Origin: Methylorubrum sp. B1-46
GTDB taxonomy: Bacteria > Pseudomonadota > Alphaproteobacteria > Rhizobiales > Beijerinckiaceae
Reading direction: 5' to 3'
NCBI RefSeq assembly: GCF_021117295.1
Contig: NZ_CP088247.1
Span: 3,983,001 to 4,047,000, forward strand
Length of the DNA stretch: 64,000 bases
The notes under the pieces were generated by a model, which saw only the letters and a program-made list of their open reading frames with translations, had not been told where the DNA came from and did not search any database. Positions within the stretch are counted from its first letter, which is position 1; every line of letters begins with the position of its first letter. This document shows positions 25,346 to 34,385 of this stretch, in pieces. A program made the position numbers and the translations under genes.

Positions 25346-26059
25346 ATGCCGAACCTCTCGGCGGCCCATTTCGAGGTGCCGACGGCGGGGCGGTCGGAGG
25401 CCTCGGCGCCGCTCTCCCACGCGCCGCGCTTCCTGATCCTCTACGGCTCGCTGCGGGAGCGCTCGTTCAGCCGCTTCCTGGCCTACGAGGCGGCGCGGCT
25501 GCTGGAGGCGATGGGCGGCGAGGTGCGTCTGTTCCACGCCCACGGCCTGCCGCTGCCCGACGACGGCACGGCCGACCACCCGAAGGTGCAGGAGCTGCGG
25601 CAGCTCTCGATCTGGTCCGAGGGTCAGGTCTGGGTTTCGCCTGAGCGGCACGGCAACCTAACCGGGGTCATGAAGAGCCAGATCGACTGGCTGCCCTTGA
25701 GCGAGGGCTCGGTACGCCCGACGCAGGGACGTACGCTCGCCGTGATGCAGGTGTCGGGCGGCTCACAAAGCTTCAACGCCGTCAACAGCCTGCGGGTGCT
25801 CGGGCGCTGGATGCGAATGATCACCATCCCGAACCAGTCCTCGGTGCCGATGGCCTACAAGGAGTTCGACGAAGCCGGCCGGATGAAGGCTGGACCGCTC
25901 TACGACCGCGTGGTCGATGTCTGCGAGGAACTGATGAAGTTCACGCTTCTCACCCGCGGGCGGGCCGATTACCTCGTCGACCGCTATTCCGAGCGCAAGG
26001 AGCGCGATCCGGAGCGCCTCAGAGCCGTGGCCGCCGATATCGGCTTCGCCAAGGAATAA
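25346..26059 (+). CDS. arsH: ArsH, NADPH-dependent FMN reductase / organoarsenical oxidase
   Basis: This flavodoxin-fold protein of about 237 residues contains the ArsH signature [20 protein letters not shown] (FMN phosphate loop GSLRxxS), [20 protein letters not shown] and [20 protein letters not shown]. ArsH oxidises trivalent methylarsenicals and reduces metals or quinones with NADPH. I chose the ATG at 25346; a TTG at 25313 would add 11 residues. Divergent from arsR. Confidence 0.92.
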   Translation: MPNLSAAHFEVPTAGRSEASAPLSHAPRFLILYGSLRERSFSRFLAYEAARLLEAMGGEVRLFHAHGLPLPDDGTADHPKVQELRQLSIWSEGQVWVSPERHGNLTGVMKSQIDWLPLSEGSVRPTQGRTLAVMQVSGGSQSFNAVNSLRVLGRWMRMITIPNQSSVPMAYKEFDEAGRMKAGPLYDRVVDVCEELMKFTLLTRGRADYLVDRYSERKERDPERLRAVAADIGFAKE

Positions 26060-26132
26060 GGACCTTGCGGTAGGGCTTGCATGCGGGGGCAGGGCGCAGA
26101 GCGCGCGCCCTCGTTCGGTTGAGGTGCGGACC

Positions 26133-27017
26133 ATGACGGCCGATCCGTTTCTGGCGGGTTTCACGCTTCACGACATCGACGCGGACGGCCTGCGCATCCG
26201 CGCATCCGTCGGCGGGTCCGGGCCGCCGGTGCTGCTGCTGCACGGGCATCCGCAGACCCACGCGACCTGGCACGCCGTCGCCCCGCCTCTGGCCGAGCAC
26301 CACAGCGTGGTGGCGATGGATCTGCGCGGCTACGGCGATTCGCAGAAGCCGGAGGGCGGCGAACGCCACGCCAACTACGCCAAGCGCGCGATGGCCGCCG
26401 ACGCGGTGGCGGTGATGCGACGCCTCGGCCACGACCGCTTCGCCGTGGTCGGGCACGACCGCGGCGGGCGGGTCGCCCACCGCCTCGCCCTCGATCATCC
26501 CGATGCCGTCACCCGGATCGCCGTCCTCGACATCGCGCCCACCGCGACGATGTACGCACGGACCGACAAGGCCTTCGCCACGGCCTATTTCTGGTGGTTC
26601 TTCCTGATCCAGCCGGCGCCCCTACCGGAGCGCCTGATCGCGGCCGACCCGGAATTTTTTCTACGCACCCATGTCGAGGGACAGTCGAAGACGCCGGGCA
26701 GCCCGAGCCCGGCGCTCTTCGCCGAGTACCTGCGCGTCTACCGCGATCCGGCCACGCGCCATGCGATCTGCGAGGATTACCGGGCGGCGGCGGGAATCGA
26801 CCTGGAGCACGACGCCGCCGATGCCGACCGGCGGATCGAGGCGCCTCTCCTGGCCCTCTGGGGCGCGCGGGGGACGGTGGGGCGGACCTACGACGTGCCG
26901 GCGACGTGGCGCGAGAAGGCTCGCGACGTGCGCGGTTTTGCGCTCGATTGCGGCCATACCCTGCAGGAGGAGCGACCCGATCGCGTGCTCGCCGCCCTTC
27001 GCGATTTCCTGGCTTGA
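26133..27017 (+). CDS. Haloacetate-dehalogenase-like alpha/beta hydrolase
   Basis: This 294-residue hydrolase closely follows fluoroacetate dehalogenase. It has HGHPQTHATWH (oxyanion region), nucleophile D109 in GHDRGGR with the two carboxylate-binding arginines R110 and R113, D133 in VLDIAPT, Y216, and the catalytic histidine in DCGHTLQEE. The halide-pocket His155/Trp156 pair of the Rhodopseudomonas enzyme falls on W154/W155 here (AYFWWFFLIQP). Fluoride release may therefore be weakened; chloroacetate or another ester may be the substrate. The ATG at 26133 is preferred over a GTG nine bases earlier. Confidence 0.82.
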   Translation: MTADPFLAGFTLHDIDADGLRIRASVGGSGPPVLLLHGHPQTHATWHAVAPPLAEHHSVVAMDLRGYGDSQKPEGGERHANYAKRAMAADAVAVMRRLGHDRFAVVGHDRGGRVAHRLALDHPDAVTRIAVLDIAPTATMYARTDKAFATAYFWWFFLIQPAPLPERLIAADPEFFLRTHVEGQSKTPGSPSPALFAEYLRVYRDPATRHAICEDYRAAAGIDLEHDAADADRRIEAPLLALWGARGTVGRTYDVPATWREKARDVRGFALDCGHTLQEERPDRVLAALRDFLA

Positions 27018-27048
27018 GCGCGCCGCGGTTTCGCGACCGCGCCGGCCG

Positions 27049-27264
27049 TCACACGAACGGCTTCACCAGCACGCGGCGGCCGCTGAGGTCGTGCACGGTG
27101 ACGTGCCATTCCGACCAATCCTCGCGGTCCGCGAGGCTGCTCATCACCTCTTGAACCACCTCGTCTGCGCGCCGCACGAGGCGCTCGGGGACACGGATCT
27201 CCTTGCCCTGCGCGTCGAACACGCACTCGTAGCCATTCGTCGCGTGGAAGCGGTAGCGTGCCAT
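27049..27264 (-). CDS. DUF6894-family small protein
   Basis: This 71-residue protein begins MARYRFHATNGYECVFDAQG, the typical opening of DUF6894 proteins (xRYxFHxTxGxxxxxDxxG). It continues with WSEWHVTVHDLSGRRVLVKPF, an aspartate/valine-rich beta pattern. The family is abundant in Methylobacteriaceae and its role is unknown. Convergent with the hydrolase. Confidence 0.85.
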   Translation of the reverse strand: MARYRFHATNGYECVFDAQGKEIRVPERLVRRADEVVQEVMSSLADREDWSEWHVTVHDLSGRRVLVKPFV

Positions 27265-27991
27265 GGGCGCCCTTTTCCTCCTGATCGACTCTGAAAAGAC
27301 GGTCGTTCGCCTTTCGTTCCATATGGGGACAAGGCGTGGAAAAGAGCAATACGACCTTCAGCGCCGGCAGGGACTTACACCCGGTTTTGATCGCCGGTGC
27401 GGCTTGGGGACAGGCCGCCCCCGGCGCGGCCGCCCTCGCGTATGTCTCGGCCCCGCGGATGTCGCCCGCTGCGGCTACCGCTCTCGGATCGAATGCACCG
27501 ACGTGATGCGGGAACTCTTGCGATCGACGCGACGCGCGTTGTGAGATCAGTCCTTGTCCCGATCGAGAAAAGAACTTTGCTGTCTTTCGCAAGCTTCTCT
27601 CTTCGAGGCCCGTGCCTTTGAGCGCGGTTCAGTCCGATTTTTGTATCCGGCGCCCTCGAACAGACGAGCGCCCGACTCCGGAAAAGGCTCAGACGGTCCA
27701 ACCCCGGACGGCGGAAACCTCCGCCGCATCGCCGCGCGGCGGCCGTCATCGTGCCCAACACTCGCACATATCTTGCAACTTTTCTGGACAGCGCTGCTCG
27801 GATTCGCGCCACACCCCGGCCGGACGGGCCCAATTGCAGCGATAAACTGCCGGGGCGTCGTCCGGCGCCAATAAAATGTCGCAATACGACAAGCCTCCTG
27901 GAATGACTGAAAATAACCTTTGATCGTCCAAGATAAAACCATAAAAATTTCGATCGAGGACAACATCGCTCCAAATTGAAGGGCTTTCCCT
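27265..27991. other. 727-bp intergenic region upstream of the betaine transporter
   Basis: No gene supported. An inverted repeat GGCGCCCTCG-aacaga-CGAGCGCC lies at 27649-27672. The last 130 bases before proV are AT-richer and may hold the proVW promoter and osmo- or betaine-responsive sites, but I see no clear operator. Long overlapping frames on the minus strand are high-GC shadows of proV. Confidence 0.45.
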
Positions 27992-29308
27992 ATGGGCCGG
28001 ATCAATCTTGAAGGTATCAGCAAGATATTCGGCTCGAACTCGTCCACGGCGCTCGATCTGATGGCGCAGGGAAAGCAGAAGAGCGAGATCGCCGCCGCCT
28101 GCGGTGCCGTCGTCGGATTGCGCGACATCTCGTTCGACATTGAGGAGGGCGAGATCCTCGTCCTGATGGGCCTGTCCGGCTCCGGCAAGTCGACGCTCCT
28201 GCGCTGCATGAACCGGCTGGTGGAGCCGTCCTGCGGACGGATCGTCGTGGACGGGGTGGACGTCACGCGGCTCGGGCGCAAGGAGCTGCTCGCCTTCCGC
28301 CAGAAGACGTTCGGCATGGTCTTCCAGCACTTCGCCCTGCTGCCCAACCGGACCATCCTCGGGAATGTCGGGTTCGGGCTCGAGATCAAGCAGGTCTCGG
28401 CCAAGGAGCGGGTCGAGCGGTCGATGCAGGCGATCGAACTCGTCGGCCTCAAGGGCTGGGAGTCGAAGTATCCCAGCCAATTGTCCGGCGGCATGCAGCA
28501 GCGCGCGGGTCTCGCGCGGGCGCTCGCGGCGGATGCGGACATCCTCCTCATGGATGAGGCGTTCAGCGCCCTCGATCCGCTGATCCGGCGGGACATGCAG
28601 GCGGAGCTGCGCGACCTCCAGCGCACGCTCAAGAAGACCATCGTCTTCGTCTCGCACGACCTCGACGAGGCCATCGCGCTCGGCGGCCGCATCGTCCTGA
28701 TGAAGGACGGCGAGGTGGTCCAGATCGGGCAGCCCGAGGATATCGTGGCCCATCCGGCCACCGAGTATGTCGAGCGGTTCGTCGAGCATATCGACCTCGC
28801 CGCGGTTCTGCGGGCGGAGCAGGTCGCGGACCGGTCCGCCCCCCGGCTGGCGCCCACGCAGACGGTGGCCGAGGCGCGCACCGCCCTCGGCGGGGGGAAC
28901 GCCAGCTCCTGGCTCGTCGCCGACGGGGACGGGCGGCTCGTCGGCCGCATCTTCGCTGACAGGCTCGCCGCCGCGCGGCCTGACGAGACCGTCGCCAGCC
29001 TGCTCGATCTCGGGCAGCCCGTCGTCGAGGCGGATCGCCGGCTGGACACCATCCTCGCCACGATCGCCGCCGAGGAGCGCGTGGCCGTCGTCGGCAGGGA
29101 CGGGCGCCTGATCGGCTCCGTCACGAGCCGCGACGTGGTGCAGGCGCTGGCCGCGCGCCCCGGCACACACGGCCTGTCGCAGACAGGTCAACAGATCCTC
29201 TCGAAGCCGCCAGGAACACCGCGATGGAGTGGAACGTCCCCAAATTTCCCCTCGACACGCTCAGCGACAACGGTCTCGACTGGCTCACAGAGCATGGCAG
29301 TTGGCTGA
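27992..29308 (+). CDS. proV: Glycine betaine/proline ABC transporter ATPase ProV/OpuAA
   Basis: This ATPase powers inward transport of betaine. It has Walker A GLSGSGKST (about residue 59), signature LSGGMQQR, Walker B ILLMDEAFSALDP and H-loop FVSHDLDEA. A C-terminal tandem CBS-like region runs to about residue 392 (RLIGSVTSRDVVQALAA). The last 30 to 40 residues are low complexity and the frame overlaps proW by 85 bases, which is unusual; the ancestral stop may lie earlier. The ATG at 27992 follows AAGGG. Confidence 0.93.
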   Translation: MGRINLEGISKIFGSNSSTALDLMAQGKQKSEIAAACGAVVGLRDISFDIEEGEILVLMGLSGSGKSTLLRCMNRLVEPSCGRIVVDGVDVTRLGRKELLAFRQKTFGMVFQHFALLPNRTILGNVGFGLEIKQVSAKERVERSMQAIELVGLKGWESKYPSQLSGGMQQRAGLARALAADADILLMDEAFSALDPLIRRDMQAELRDLQRTLKKTIVFVSHDLDEAIALGGRIVLMKDGEVVQIGQPEDIVAHPATEYVERFVEHIDLAAVLRAEQVADRSAPRLAPTQTVAEARTALGGGNASSWLVADGDGRLVGRIFADRLAAARPDETVASLLDLGQPVVEADRRLDTILATIAAEERVAVVGRDGRLIGSVTSRDVVQALAARPGTHGLSQTGQQILSKPPGTPRWSGTSPNFPSTRSATTVSTGSQSMAVG

Positions 29309-30075
29309 CCCGCGCCGTCAGCCGCACCGTCTCCGACTGGATTGAGACGCTGACCACCGCTCTCGTCTCGATCCCGCCCTGGATCTGCATCGCGATCGCG
29401 GCGCTCGCCGCCTACCGTGTCGGCGGCCGTAAGATCGGGATCCTGACGCTGGCCGGCCTGCTGTTCCTGTGGAATCTGAGGCTGTGGCAGGCGACGGTCG
29501 AGACCCTGGTCCTCGTCAGCATCGCCACCGCCGCGGCGCTGGTGATCGGCGTGCCCGTCGGGATCTGGTTCGCGCTCAGCCGACGGGCCTGGCGGACCTT
29601 CTCGCCGGTGCTCGACATGATGCAGACCCTGCCGAGCTTCGTCTACCTGATCCCGGCTCTGCCCTTCTTCGGGCTCGGTGCCGTCTCGGCCTGTTTCGCG
29701 ACGATCGTGTTCTCGGTGCCGCCGGTCATCCGGCTGACGGCGCTCGGCATCCGCAATGTGCCGAGCGAACTCGTCGAGGCCTCCGATGCCTTCGGCAGCT
29801 CGGCGACCCAGAAGCTGTTCAAGGTGCAATTGCCGCTCGCGCTGCCGACGATCATGGCCGGCGTCAACCAGACCATGATGCTCGCCCTCTCCATGGTCGT
29901 CATCGCGGCGATGATCGGGGCCGGCGGCCTCGGCCGCGCGGTCTGGCAGTCGATCCAGCGCCTTGAGGCGGGAGCCGGGTTCGAGGCGGGCATCGGCATC
30001 GTGATCGTGGCGGTCATCCTCGACCGCGTCACCCAGGCCCTCGCAGCCCGGGCCCGCCCCCACGGTGTTGCCTGA
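29224..30075 (+). CDS. proW: Glycine betaine ABC transporter permease ProW/OpuAB
   Basis: This 283-residue inner-membrane permease has hydrophobic segments at about 48-62, 68-82, 95-112, 130-150 and 215-235. The EAA coupling loop is ELVEASDAFGSSATQKLFKV followed by QLPLALPTIMAGVNQ. It pairs with ProV and ProX. Its start lies inside the 3' end of proV. Confidence 0.93.
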   Translation: MEWNVPKFPLDTLSDNGLDWLTEHGSWLTRAVSRTVSDWIETLTTALVSIPPWICIAIAALAAYRVGGRKIGILTLAGLLFLWNLRLWQATVETLVLVSIATAAALVIGVPVGIWFALSRRAWRTFSPVLDMMQTLPSFVYLIPALPFFGLGAVSACFATIVFSVPPVIRLTALGIRNVPSELVEASDAFGSSATQKLFKVQLPLALPTIMAGVNQTMMLALSMVVIAAMIGAGGLGRAVWQSIQRLEAGAGFEAGIGIVIVAVILDRVTQALAARARPHGVA

Positions 30076-30087
30076 AGGTTACATCCT

Positions 30088-30122
30088 CAGCCGGAGCGCC
30101 AACAAAGATTGCGTTCCGGCTG
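30088..30122 (+). other. Intercistronic hairpin between proW and proX
   Basis: CAGCCGGAGCGC (30088-30099) can pair with GCGTTCCGGCTG (30111-30122) across an 11-base loop, with one mismatch. There is no U-run, so it is more likely an mRNA stabiliser or processing element than a terminator. Such a structure could allow more ProX to be made than ProVW. Confidence 0.5.
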
Positions 30123-30260
30123 AAATGCTATCATATATTGCAAAAGCCAAATCATCACCGAACAGCCCCGAATATCGGAACTTCAGGCTCAGCACCTGAA
30201 CAGAAAAAGCTCGGCTAAAAAACGCCGCACATCCCCAAATCAACTTGAAAGGTCCGATCC

Positions 30261-31097
30261 ATGCGCGCTCCGATACTTGGTGTGATGGCCTGCCTTGCCC
30301 TGGTCCACACGCCGGCCGAGGCGGCGGGCAAGCAGGTTCGGATCGCCTACGTGGAATGGGCCGACGCCGTGGTCGCCACCAACATCCTCAAGCTCGCGCT
30401 TGAGGAGAAGGGCTATCAGGTCAAGACCATCCCGCTCGCGGCCGCCGCCATGTGGCAGGCCGTGGCAACGGGCGATGCGGATGCGAGCGTCGCGGCCTGG
30501 CTCCCCGTCACGCAGGGCGCCTATTACGAAAAACTCAAGAACCGCATCGACCTGATCGGCCCGAACGTCACGGGCGCCAAGATTGGCTGGGCCGTGCCCG
30601 CCTACTCGTCGCTCAACTCGATCGAGGATCTGGCGACCAAGGCGTCCGAGGTCGACGGCAAGGTGGTCGGCATCGATCCCGGCGCCGGCGTCATGAAGAG
30701 TTCGGAGGCGGCGATCAAGGCCTACGGCCTGAAGGTCAAGCTGCTCGACGGCAGCGATGCCACGATGACCAGCGCACTCAAGGACGCGGTGCGGCAGAAG
30801 AAGGACGTGGTCGTCACCGCCTGGACGCCGCATTGGATGTTCGCGCGCTACGACCTGAAATACCTCGCCGACCCCAAGAAGAGCTTCGGTGAGGCCGAGA
30901 GCGTGAACACGCTGGCCCGCAAGGGGCTCAAGGCGGACATGCCGGAGGTCTACGGAATCCTCGAGAAGTTCAAGCTCACCATCAAGGACGAAGAAGCCGT
31001 GATGGCGGAGAACGAGGAGAAGGGCGCCAAGCCCGAGGAGACCGCCGCGAAGTGGATCGCGCGGAACCGCGCGACGGTCGACGGCTGGCTCAAGTGA
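30261..31097 (+). CDS. proX: Glycine betaine-binding periplasmic protein ProX/OpuAC
   Basis: This substrate-binding protein of 278 residues has a signal peptide at about 1-22 (MRAPILGVMACLALVHTPAEA, cleavage near AEA-AGK). The OpuAC fold follows, with tryptophans expected to cage the quaternary ammonium: VEWADAVV, AAMWQAVATGDADAS, AWLPVTQG and TAWTPHWMFARYDLKYL. It lies 185 bases downstream of proW. Here the import feeds catabolism as well as osmoprotection, given the neighbouring degradation genes. Confidence 0.93.
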   Translation: MRAPILGVMACLALVHTPAEAAGKQVRIAYVEWADAVVATNILKLALEEKGYQVKTIPLAAAAMWQAVATGDADASVAAWLPVTQGAYYEKLKNRIDLIGPNVTGAKIGWAVPAYSSLNSIEDLATKASEVDGKVVGIDPGAGVMKSSEAAIKAYGLKVKLLDGSDATMTSALKDAVRQKKDVVVTAWTPHWMFARYDLKYLADPKKSFGEAESVNTLARKGLKADMPEVYGILEKFKLTIKDEEAVMAENEEKGAKPEETAAKWIARNRATVDGWLK

Positions 31098-31177
31098 TGC
31101 GGCCGCCCGCGAGCTGAAAACGACCGGAGACAGCTCGGAAGACGATTCGGGAATTCGGTGGAGGGGGATCGGAAAAC

Positions 31178-32527
31178 ATGACGGCGAACGGTTTGGCGGC
31201 GGCCCTGGTGGCCTGTGCCGCGGGGGTGATGCTGTGCCCGTCGGGGGCGGCGGCGCAGGCGCGAGGCCCCGTCGAGGTCGACGCTGAGCCCAGCCAGGTC
31301 AACCGCGAGCAGCCGGTCGCGGTCCCCGATCCCCGCGACGCGCCCGATTCCCTCAGCAATTTCGACCTGGGGCCGCCGAAGGGCAAGACCAACACCGGCA
31401 CCTTCACCTTCGGCGGCGCCATCCGCGCCCGCTACGACTGGCGCTTCGACGATGCCAGCCGCGGCGGCGTCCGCAAGGCGCGGGAGAACTTCGACTTCGA
31501 CACCCTCGCGCTCAAGGCGGCCTACGATTCCGACACCATCTTCGGCGCGGCACAGTACCGGTTCTACGGCGGCAGCTCGATCTACGGCCCACGCAACGGG
31601 TATCGCGGCAATCCGGGCGAAGTCCATTTTCCGATGTTCGCCTATATCGGCTACAAGTTCACGCCCGAGAACAGCATCACCGTCGGCCTCAACCAGTCCC
31701 CCTTCGGCCTGACCCCGTATTTCGGGACGAGCTTCCTCGAAACGCTCGGCTTCACCATGGGGATCGAGGAAGTCTATAACTTCGGCGTCAAGTTCTCGCA
31801 TGTCGAGCCGGACTTCAATTATCAGGTCGGCTTCTATCCGGGCGCCAACCCCAACGCCTTCGGTCTCAGCCTCGACAGCGCGCGCTACTCGACCAACATC
31901 GTTCGCGCCGACCCCTACGTCACGAACGGCACCAGCAACGCCGAACAGAACATGTTCATCGGACGAGCCGAGTACTTCGTTCTCAAGAACGACACCGCCT
32001 CGCTCGCCTTCGGCGCCTCGATCTGGCACTCGGACATCTACAACTTCGACACGCGCCAGACCGGCACCAAGCAGCTCGAAGGCTTGCACGCCCTGGGCAC
32101 CTACGGCCCCTGGGGCTTCAAGGCGATCTACGTCCGCCAGGACATCGACCCGAAGAACCCCTTCCGCAACGACCTCATCACGATCGGCGGCTTCGACTTC
32201 TCGTACAATCTCGCCACGCGCGGCAACTTCATCTCGGGCGAGGTGACCTACAAGGTGCCCGATCCGATCGGACCGTTCACGGTCGTGCCCTTCGTCGGCT
32301 ACAGCGCCTTCTACAAGGACAAGGCGGCGTTCCGGGCCAGCGAGCGCTTCACGCTCGGCGGAGCCTGGACCCTCACGGCCGATCCGAACCTGATCATCTA
32401 CACCGAGGCCGCCATCGGCCGGAACGACCCCTATGTCGGCGTCGGCGAATTCAACAACGGCCTCGCCCAGGGCGGCGAGAACCGTTGGAAGTCACGCTTC
32501 ATCATGAACATCGGGTATTATTTCTAG
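31178..32527 (+). CDS. Outer-membrane beta-barrel porin
   Basis: This 449-residue protein has a signal peptide ending ASGGAAAQA-like (residues about 1-26). A short proline-rich stretch precedes alternating amphipathic strands (GTFTFGGAIRARYDWRFDD, FMFAYIGYKF, NSITVGLNQSPFGLTPYFG). The final strand SRFIMNIGYYF ends in phenylalanine, the outer-membrane insertion signal. It probably admits betaine or related solutes across the outer membrane and is likely cotranscribed with proX, 80 bases upstream. Exact porin family not recognised. Confidence 0.75.
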   Translation: MTANGLAAALVACAAGVMLCPSGAAAQARGPVEVDAEPSQVNREQPVAVPDPRDAPDSLSNFDLGPPKGKTNTGTFTFGGAIRARYDWRFDDASRGGVRKARENFDFDTLALKAAYDSDTIFGAAQYRFYGGSSIYGPRNGYRGNPGEVHFPMFAYIGYKFTPENSITVGLNQSPFGLTPYFGTSFLETLGFTMGIEEVYNFGVKFSHVEPDFNYQVGFYPGANPNAFGLSLDSARYSTNIVRADPYVTNGTSNAEQNMFIGRAEYFVLKNDTASLAFGASIWHSDIYNFDTRQTGTKQLEGLHALGTYGPWGFKAIYVRQDIDPKNPFRNDLITIGGFDFSYNLATRGNFISGEVTYKVPDPIGPFTVVPFVGYSAFYKDKAAFRASERFTLGGAWTLTADPNLIIYTEAAIGRNDPYVGVGEFNNGLAQGGENRWKSRFIMNIGYYF

Positions 32528-32908
32528 AACATCGCCCCGAAAGGTGGCCGCCGGCTTTCGGGACGGTGCAAAAACAATGATCTCGAGCGTCGTCCTGGAT
32601 CCGATATCCAGGACGATGCTCTCTGGCGCTTTCCGACGAAGGGGAGCCAGTTCGTCGGAAGCATGCATGACGACCCGGAGAGGCCGGCCCGCTGCTGGCA
32701 GGCCGGCCTCTCCGCGATCCGCGATCTTCGCGAGCATCACGCCGGCTTCCGAGGGAGCCGGCGTTCTCGTTTTCAGGTCGTGCGCTTTACCGTCGCGCCT
32801 TGGCGGCCAACGCGCCGCGCTTGGTTCGGCCGAATGCAATCCTGCCGAAGCCCGGCCTTGTCGGAGGCGGGGGAGGGGGAGGGGGCTCGAACGGACGACG
32901 GCCGCGCC
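32528..32908. other. Convergent intergenic region with four perfect hairpins
   Basis: Four successive inverted repeats fill this region. They are GAGCGTCGTCCTGGAT (32585-32600, paired to 32606-32621), TTCCGACGAA (32631-32640 / 32651-32660), GGAGAGGCCGGCC (32677-32689 / 32701-32713) and GCCGGCT (32741-32747 / 32756-32762, then CGTTTT). They lie between the convergent porin and gbdR genes. The last could be a plus-strand terminator and the others may stop or insulate both transcripts. Confidence 0.7.
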
Positions 32909-33943
32909 TCAGGCGCGTGCGCCCTGCGCCGGCCCGATCTTCCGCTCGGCGCTGGGCGGCTGGCCGAAGCAGTCGAGATAGGCCTTCGAGAAGTGCGAGG
33001 CCGAGGTGAAGCCGCACTCGAACGCCACCGAGAGCAGCGGCATCGCCGTCTGCCGGATCAGGGTGCGGGCGTGCTCAAGACGGATGCGCAGGTAGTGCTT
33101 GGCCGGAGAACGGCCGAGATACTTCAGGAACAACCGCTCGAGCTGGCGGGTCGAGAGCTGCACCGCGTCGGCGAGCTCCTGGCTGCCGAGCGGTTCGGCC
33201 AGTGAGGTCTCCATCAGTCCCACCACCCGCAACAGCTTCGGGTGCGAGACGCCGAGGCGCATGCGCAGGTCCATCCGCTGGCGCTCGCCGGACTCGCGGA
33301 TGCGGTGGTGGATGAGTTGGTCGGCGACCTCCGAGGCCAAGCTCGGCCCGTGGTCGCGCATGATCAGCGACAGCATCATGTCGGCCGCCGCGGTGCCGCC
33401 CGCGCAGGTGAAGCGGTTGCGGTCGATCTCGAACAGATCCGAGCCGATCTCCAGCCCGTCATGCTCCGAGACGAGGCCCGGCAGGTTCTCCCAGTGGATC
33501 GTCGCCCGGTATCCGTCGAGGAGGCCGGCCTTGGCCAGCACGTAGGTGCCCGTGCAGACCGCCCCGATCGCCGCACCGCGGGCGCTGCACCGGCGCAGGG
33601 CCGAATGGAGGGCGCGGTGATCCGGGCGCTGGATGTCGACGCCGCCGCACACGACCATCATGTCGAAATCCTGCGCGTCGCAGAAGCGGCCCGCGACCTT
33701 GACCTCGATCCCGTTCGAGGCGGTGCACTTGGCCCCATCCTCCGACCACAGCGAGAAACGGTAGAGATCGCGGCCGACCGCGCGATTGGCGAGCCGCAGG
33801 GGCTCGATCGCCGAGGAGAAGGCGATCATCGAAAAGCGGTCGACCAGCATGAAGCCGACGGCGATGCCTCTCCCGGTGATCGCCTCGCTCTCGGCCACCG
33901 TATGAGCCGGGCCCGTCTCCCCGGCAGCTATCGTCATTTCCAT
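32909..33943 (-). CDS. gbdR: GlxA/GbdR-type AraC-family regulator of betaine catabolism
   Basis: This 344-residue regulator has an N-terminal DJ-1/PfpI-like sensor domain (FSMIAFSSAIEPLRLANRAV, MMVVCGGVDIQ, GAVCTGTYVLAKAGLLDG). The C-terminal AraC domain has two helix-turn-helices (LADAVQLSTRQLERLFLKYL; LLSVAFECGFTSASHFSKAY). GbdR in Pseudomonas responds to betaine and dimethylglycine and activates gbc, dgc, sox and transporter genes. This location, between transport and soxBDAG, supports the same role. I favour the ATG at 33943 over a GTG at 33991. Confidence 0.85.
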   Translation of the reverse strand: MEMTIAAGETGPAHTVAESEAITGRGIAVGFMLVDRFSMIAFSSAIEPLRLANRAVGRDLYRFSLWSEDGAKCTASNGIEVKVAGRFCDAQDFDMMVVCGGVDIQRPDHRALHSALRRCSARGAAIGAVCTGTYVLAKAGLLDGYRATIHWENLPGLVSEHDGLEIGSDLFEIDRNRFTCAGGTAAADMMLSLIMRDHGPSLASEVADQLIHHRIRESGERQRMDLRMRLGVSHPKLLRVVGLMETSLAEPLGSQELADAVQLSTRQLERLFLKYLGRSPAKHYLRIRLEHARTLIRQTAMPLLSVAFECGFTSASHFSKAYLDCFGQPPSAERKIGPAQGARA

Positions 33944-34385
33944 CCCGACCACCGTCTGTCGGCCTATGCCGCGGCTTGGTGGGCAATTCACGTGCCGCGC
34001 CGATCTTTCGCCGGCGAGGAAGCGATGCAGGATCGCTCCGGTTGCAACCGGCCCCGTCGATCAGGAGGCAGCACGTCCGCCGAGGCGGCGCCCATACCGG
34101 AACTTAATCTCCGATCGTCGGCCGAACGCAATAGAATAATTCTTGTTCGCCCCCCGTTCACGGCGGCGTGACCAGACAAGACATCCGGATTGTCAGTCAA
34201 CGGACCGATCCGAGAGACTTGTCGGGCGAGCCGCCGCGCCGTCACTCGAACCGGTCGATGGGGCCTTCCGAGCCGCGCGTTCGCGGAAAATGACTGAAGT
34301 CGGGAATCCCAAACTCGCGGTCGCCGTCGATCAAGCCCCGGGGCGAGGGGCGGACCATGATCTGTCAACACCGCGAGGTCGACCG
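33944..34385. other. Divergent promoter region, gbdR / soxB
   Basis: About 440 bases separate the divergent starts. The sequence near 34120-34150 is locally AT-rich (AATAGAATAATTCTTG) and is a candidate promoter. I could not identify a GbdR operator by eye. No gene supported; frames here are continuations of soxB upstream of its ATG. Confidence 0.45.

Noticed and set aside
27640..27680. T-arm-like sequence suggesting a tRNA 3' end in the gap before proV
   Set aside because: GTTCGAG is present on the minus strand but the flanking stem does not form a 5-bp T-arm, and no anticodon or acceptor stem can be built.
34143..34385. N-terminal extension of soxB upstream of 34386
   Set aside because: The frame is open, but the protein from the ATG at 34386 already matches the normal SoxB length and the extension has no SoxB-like sequence.
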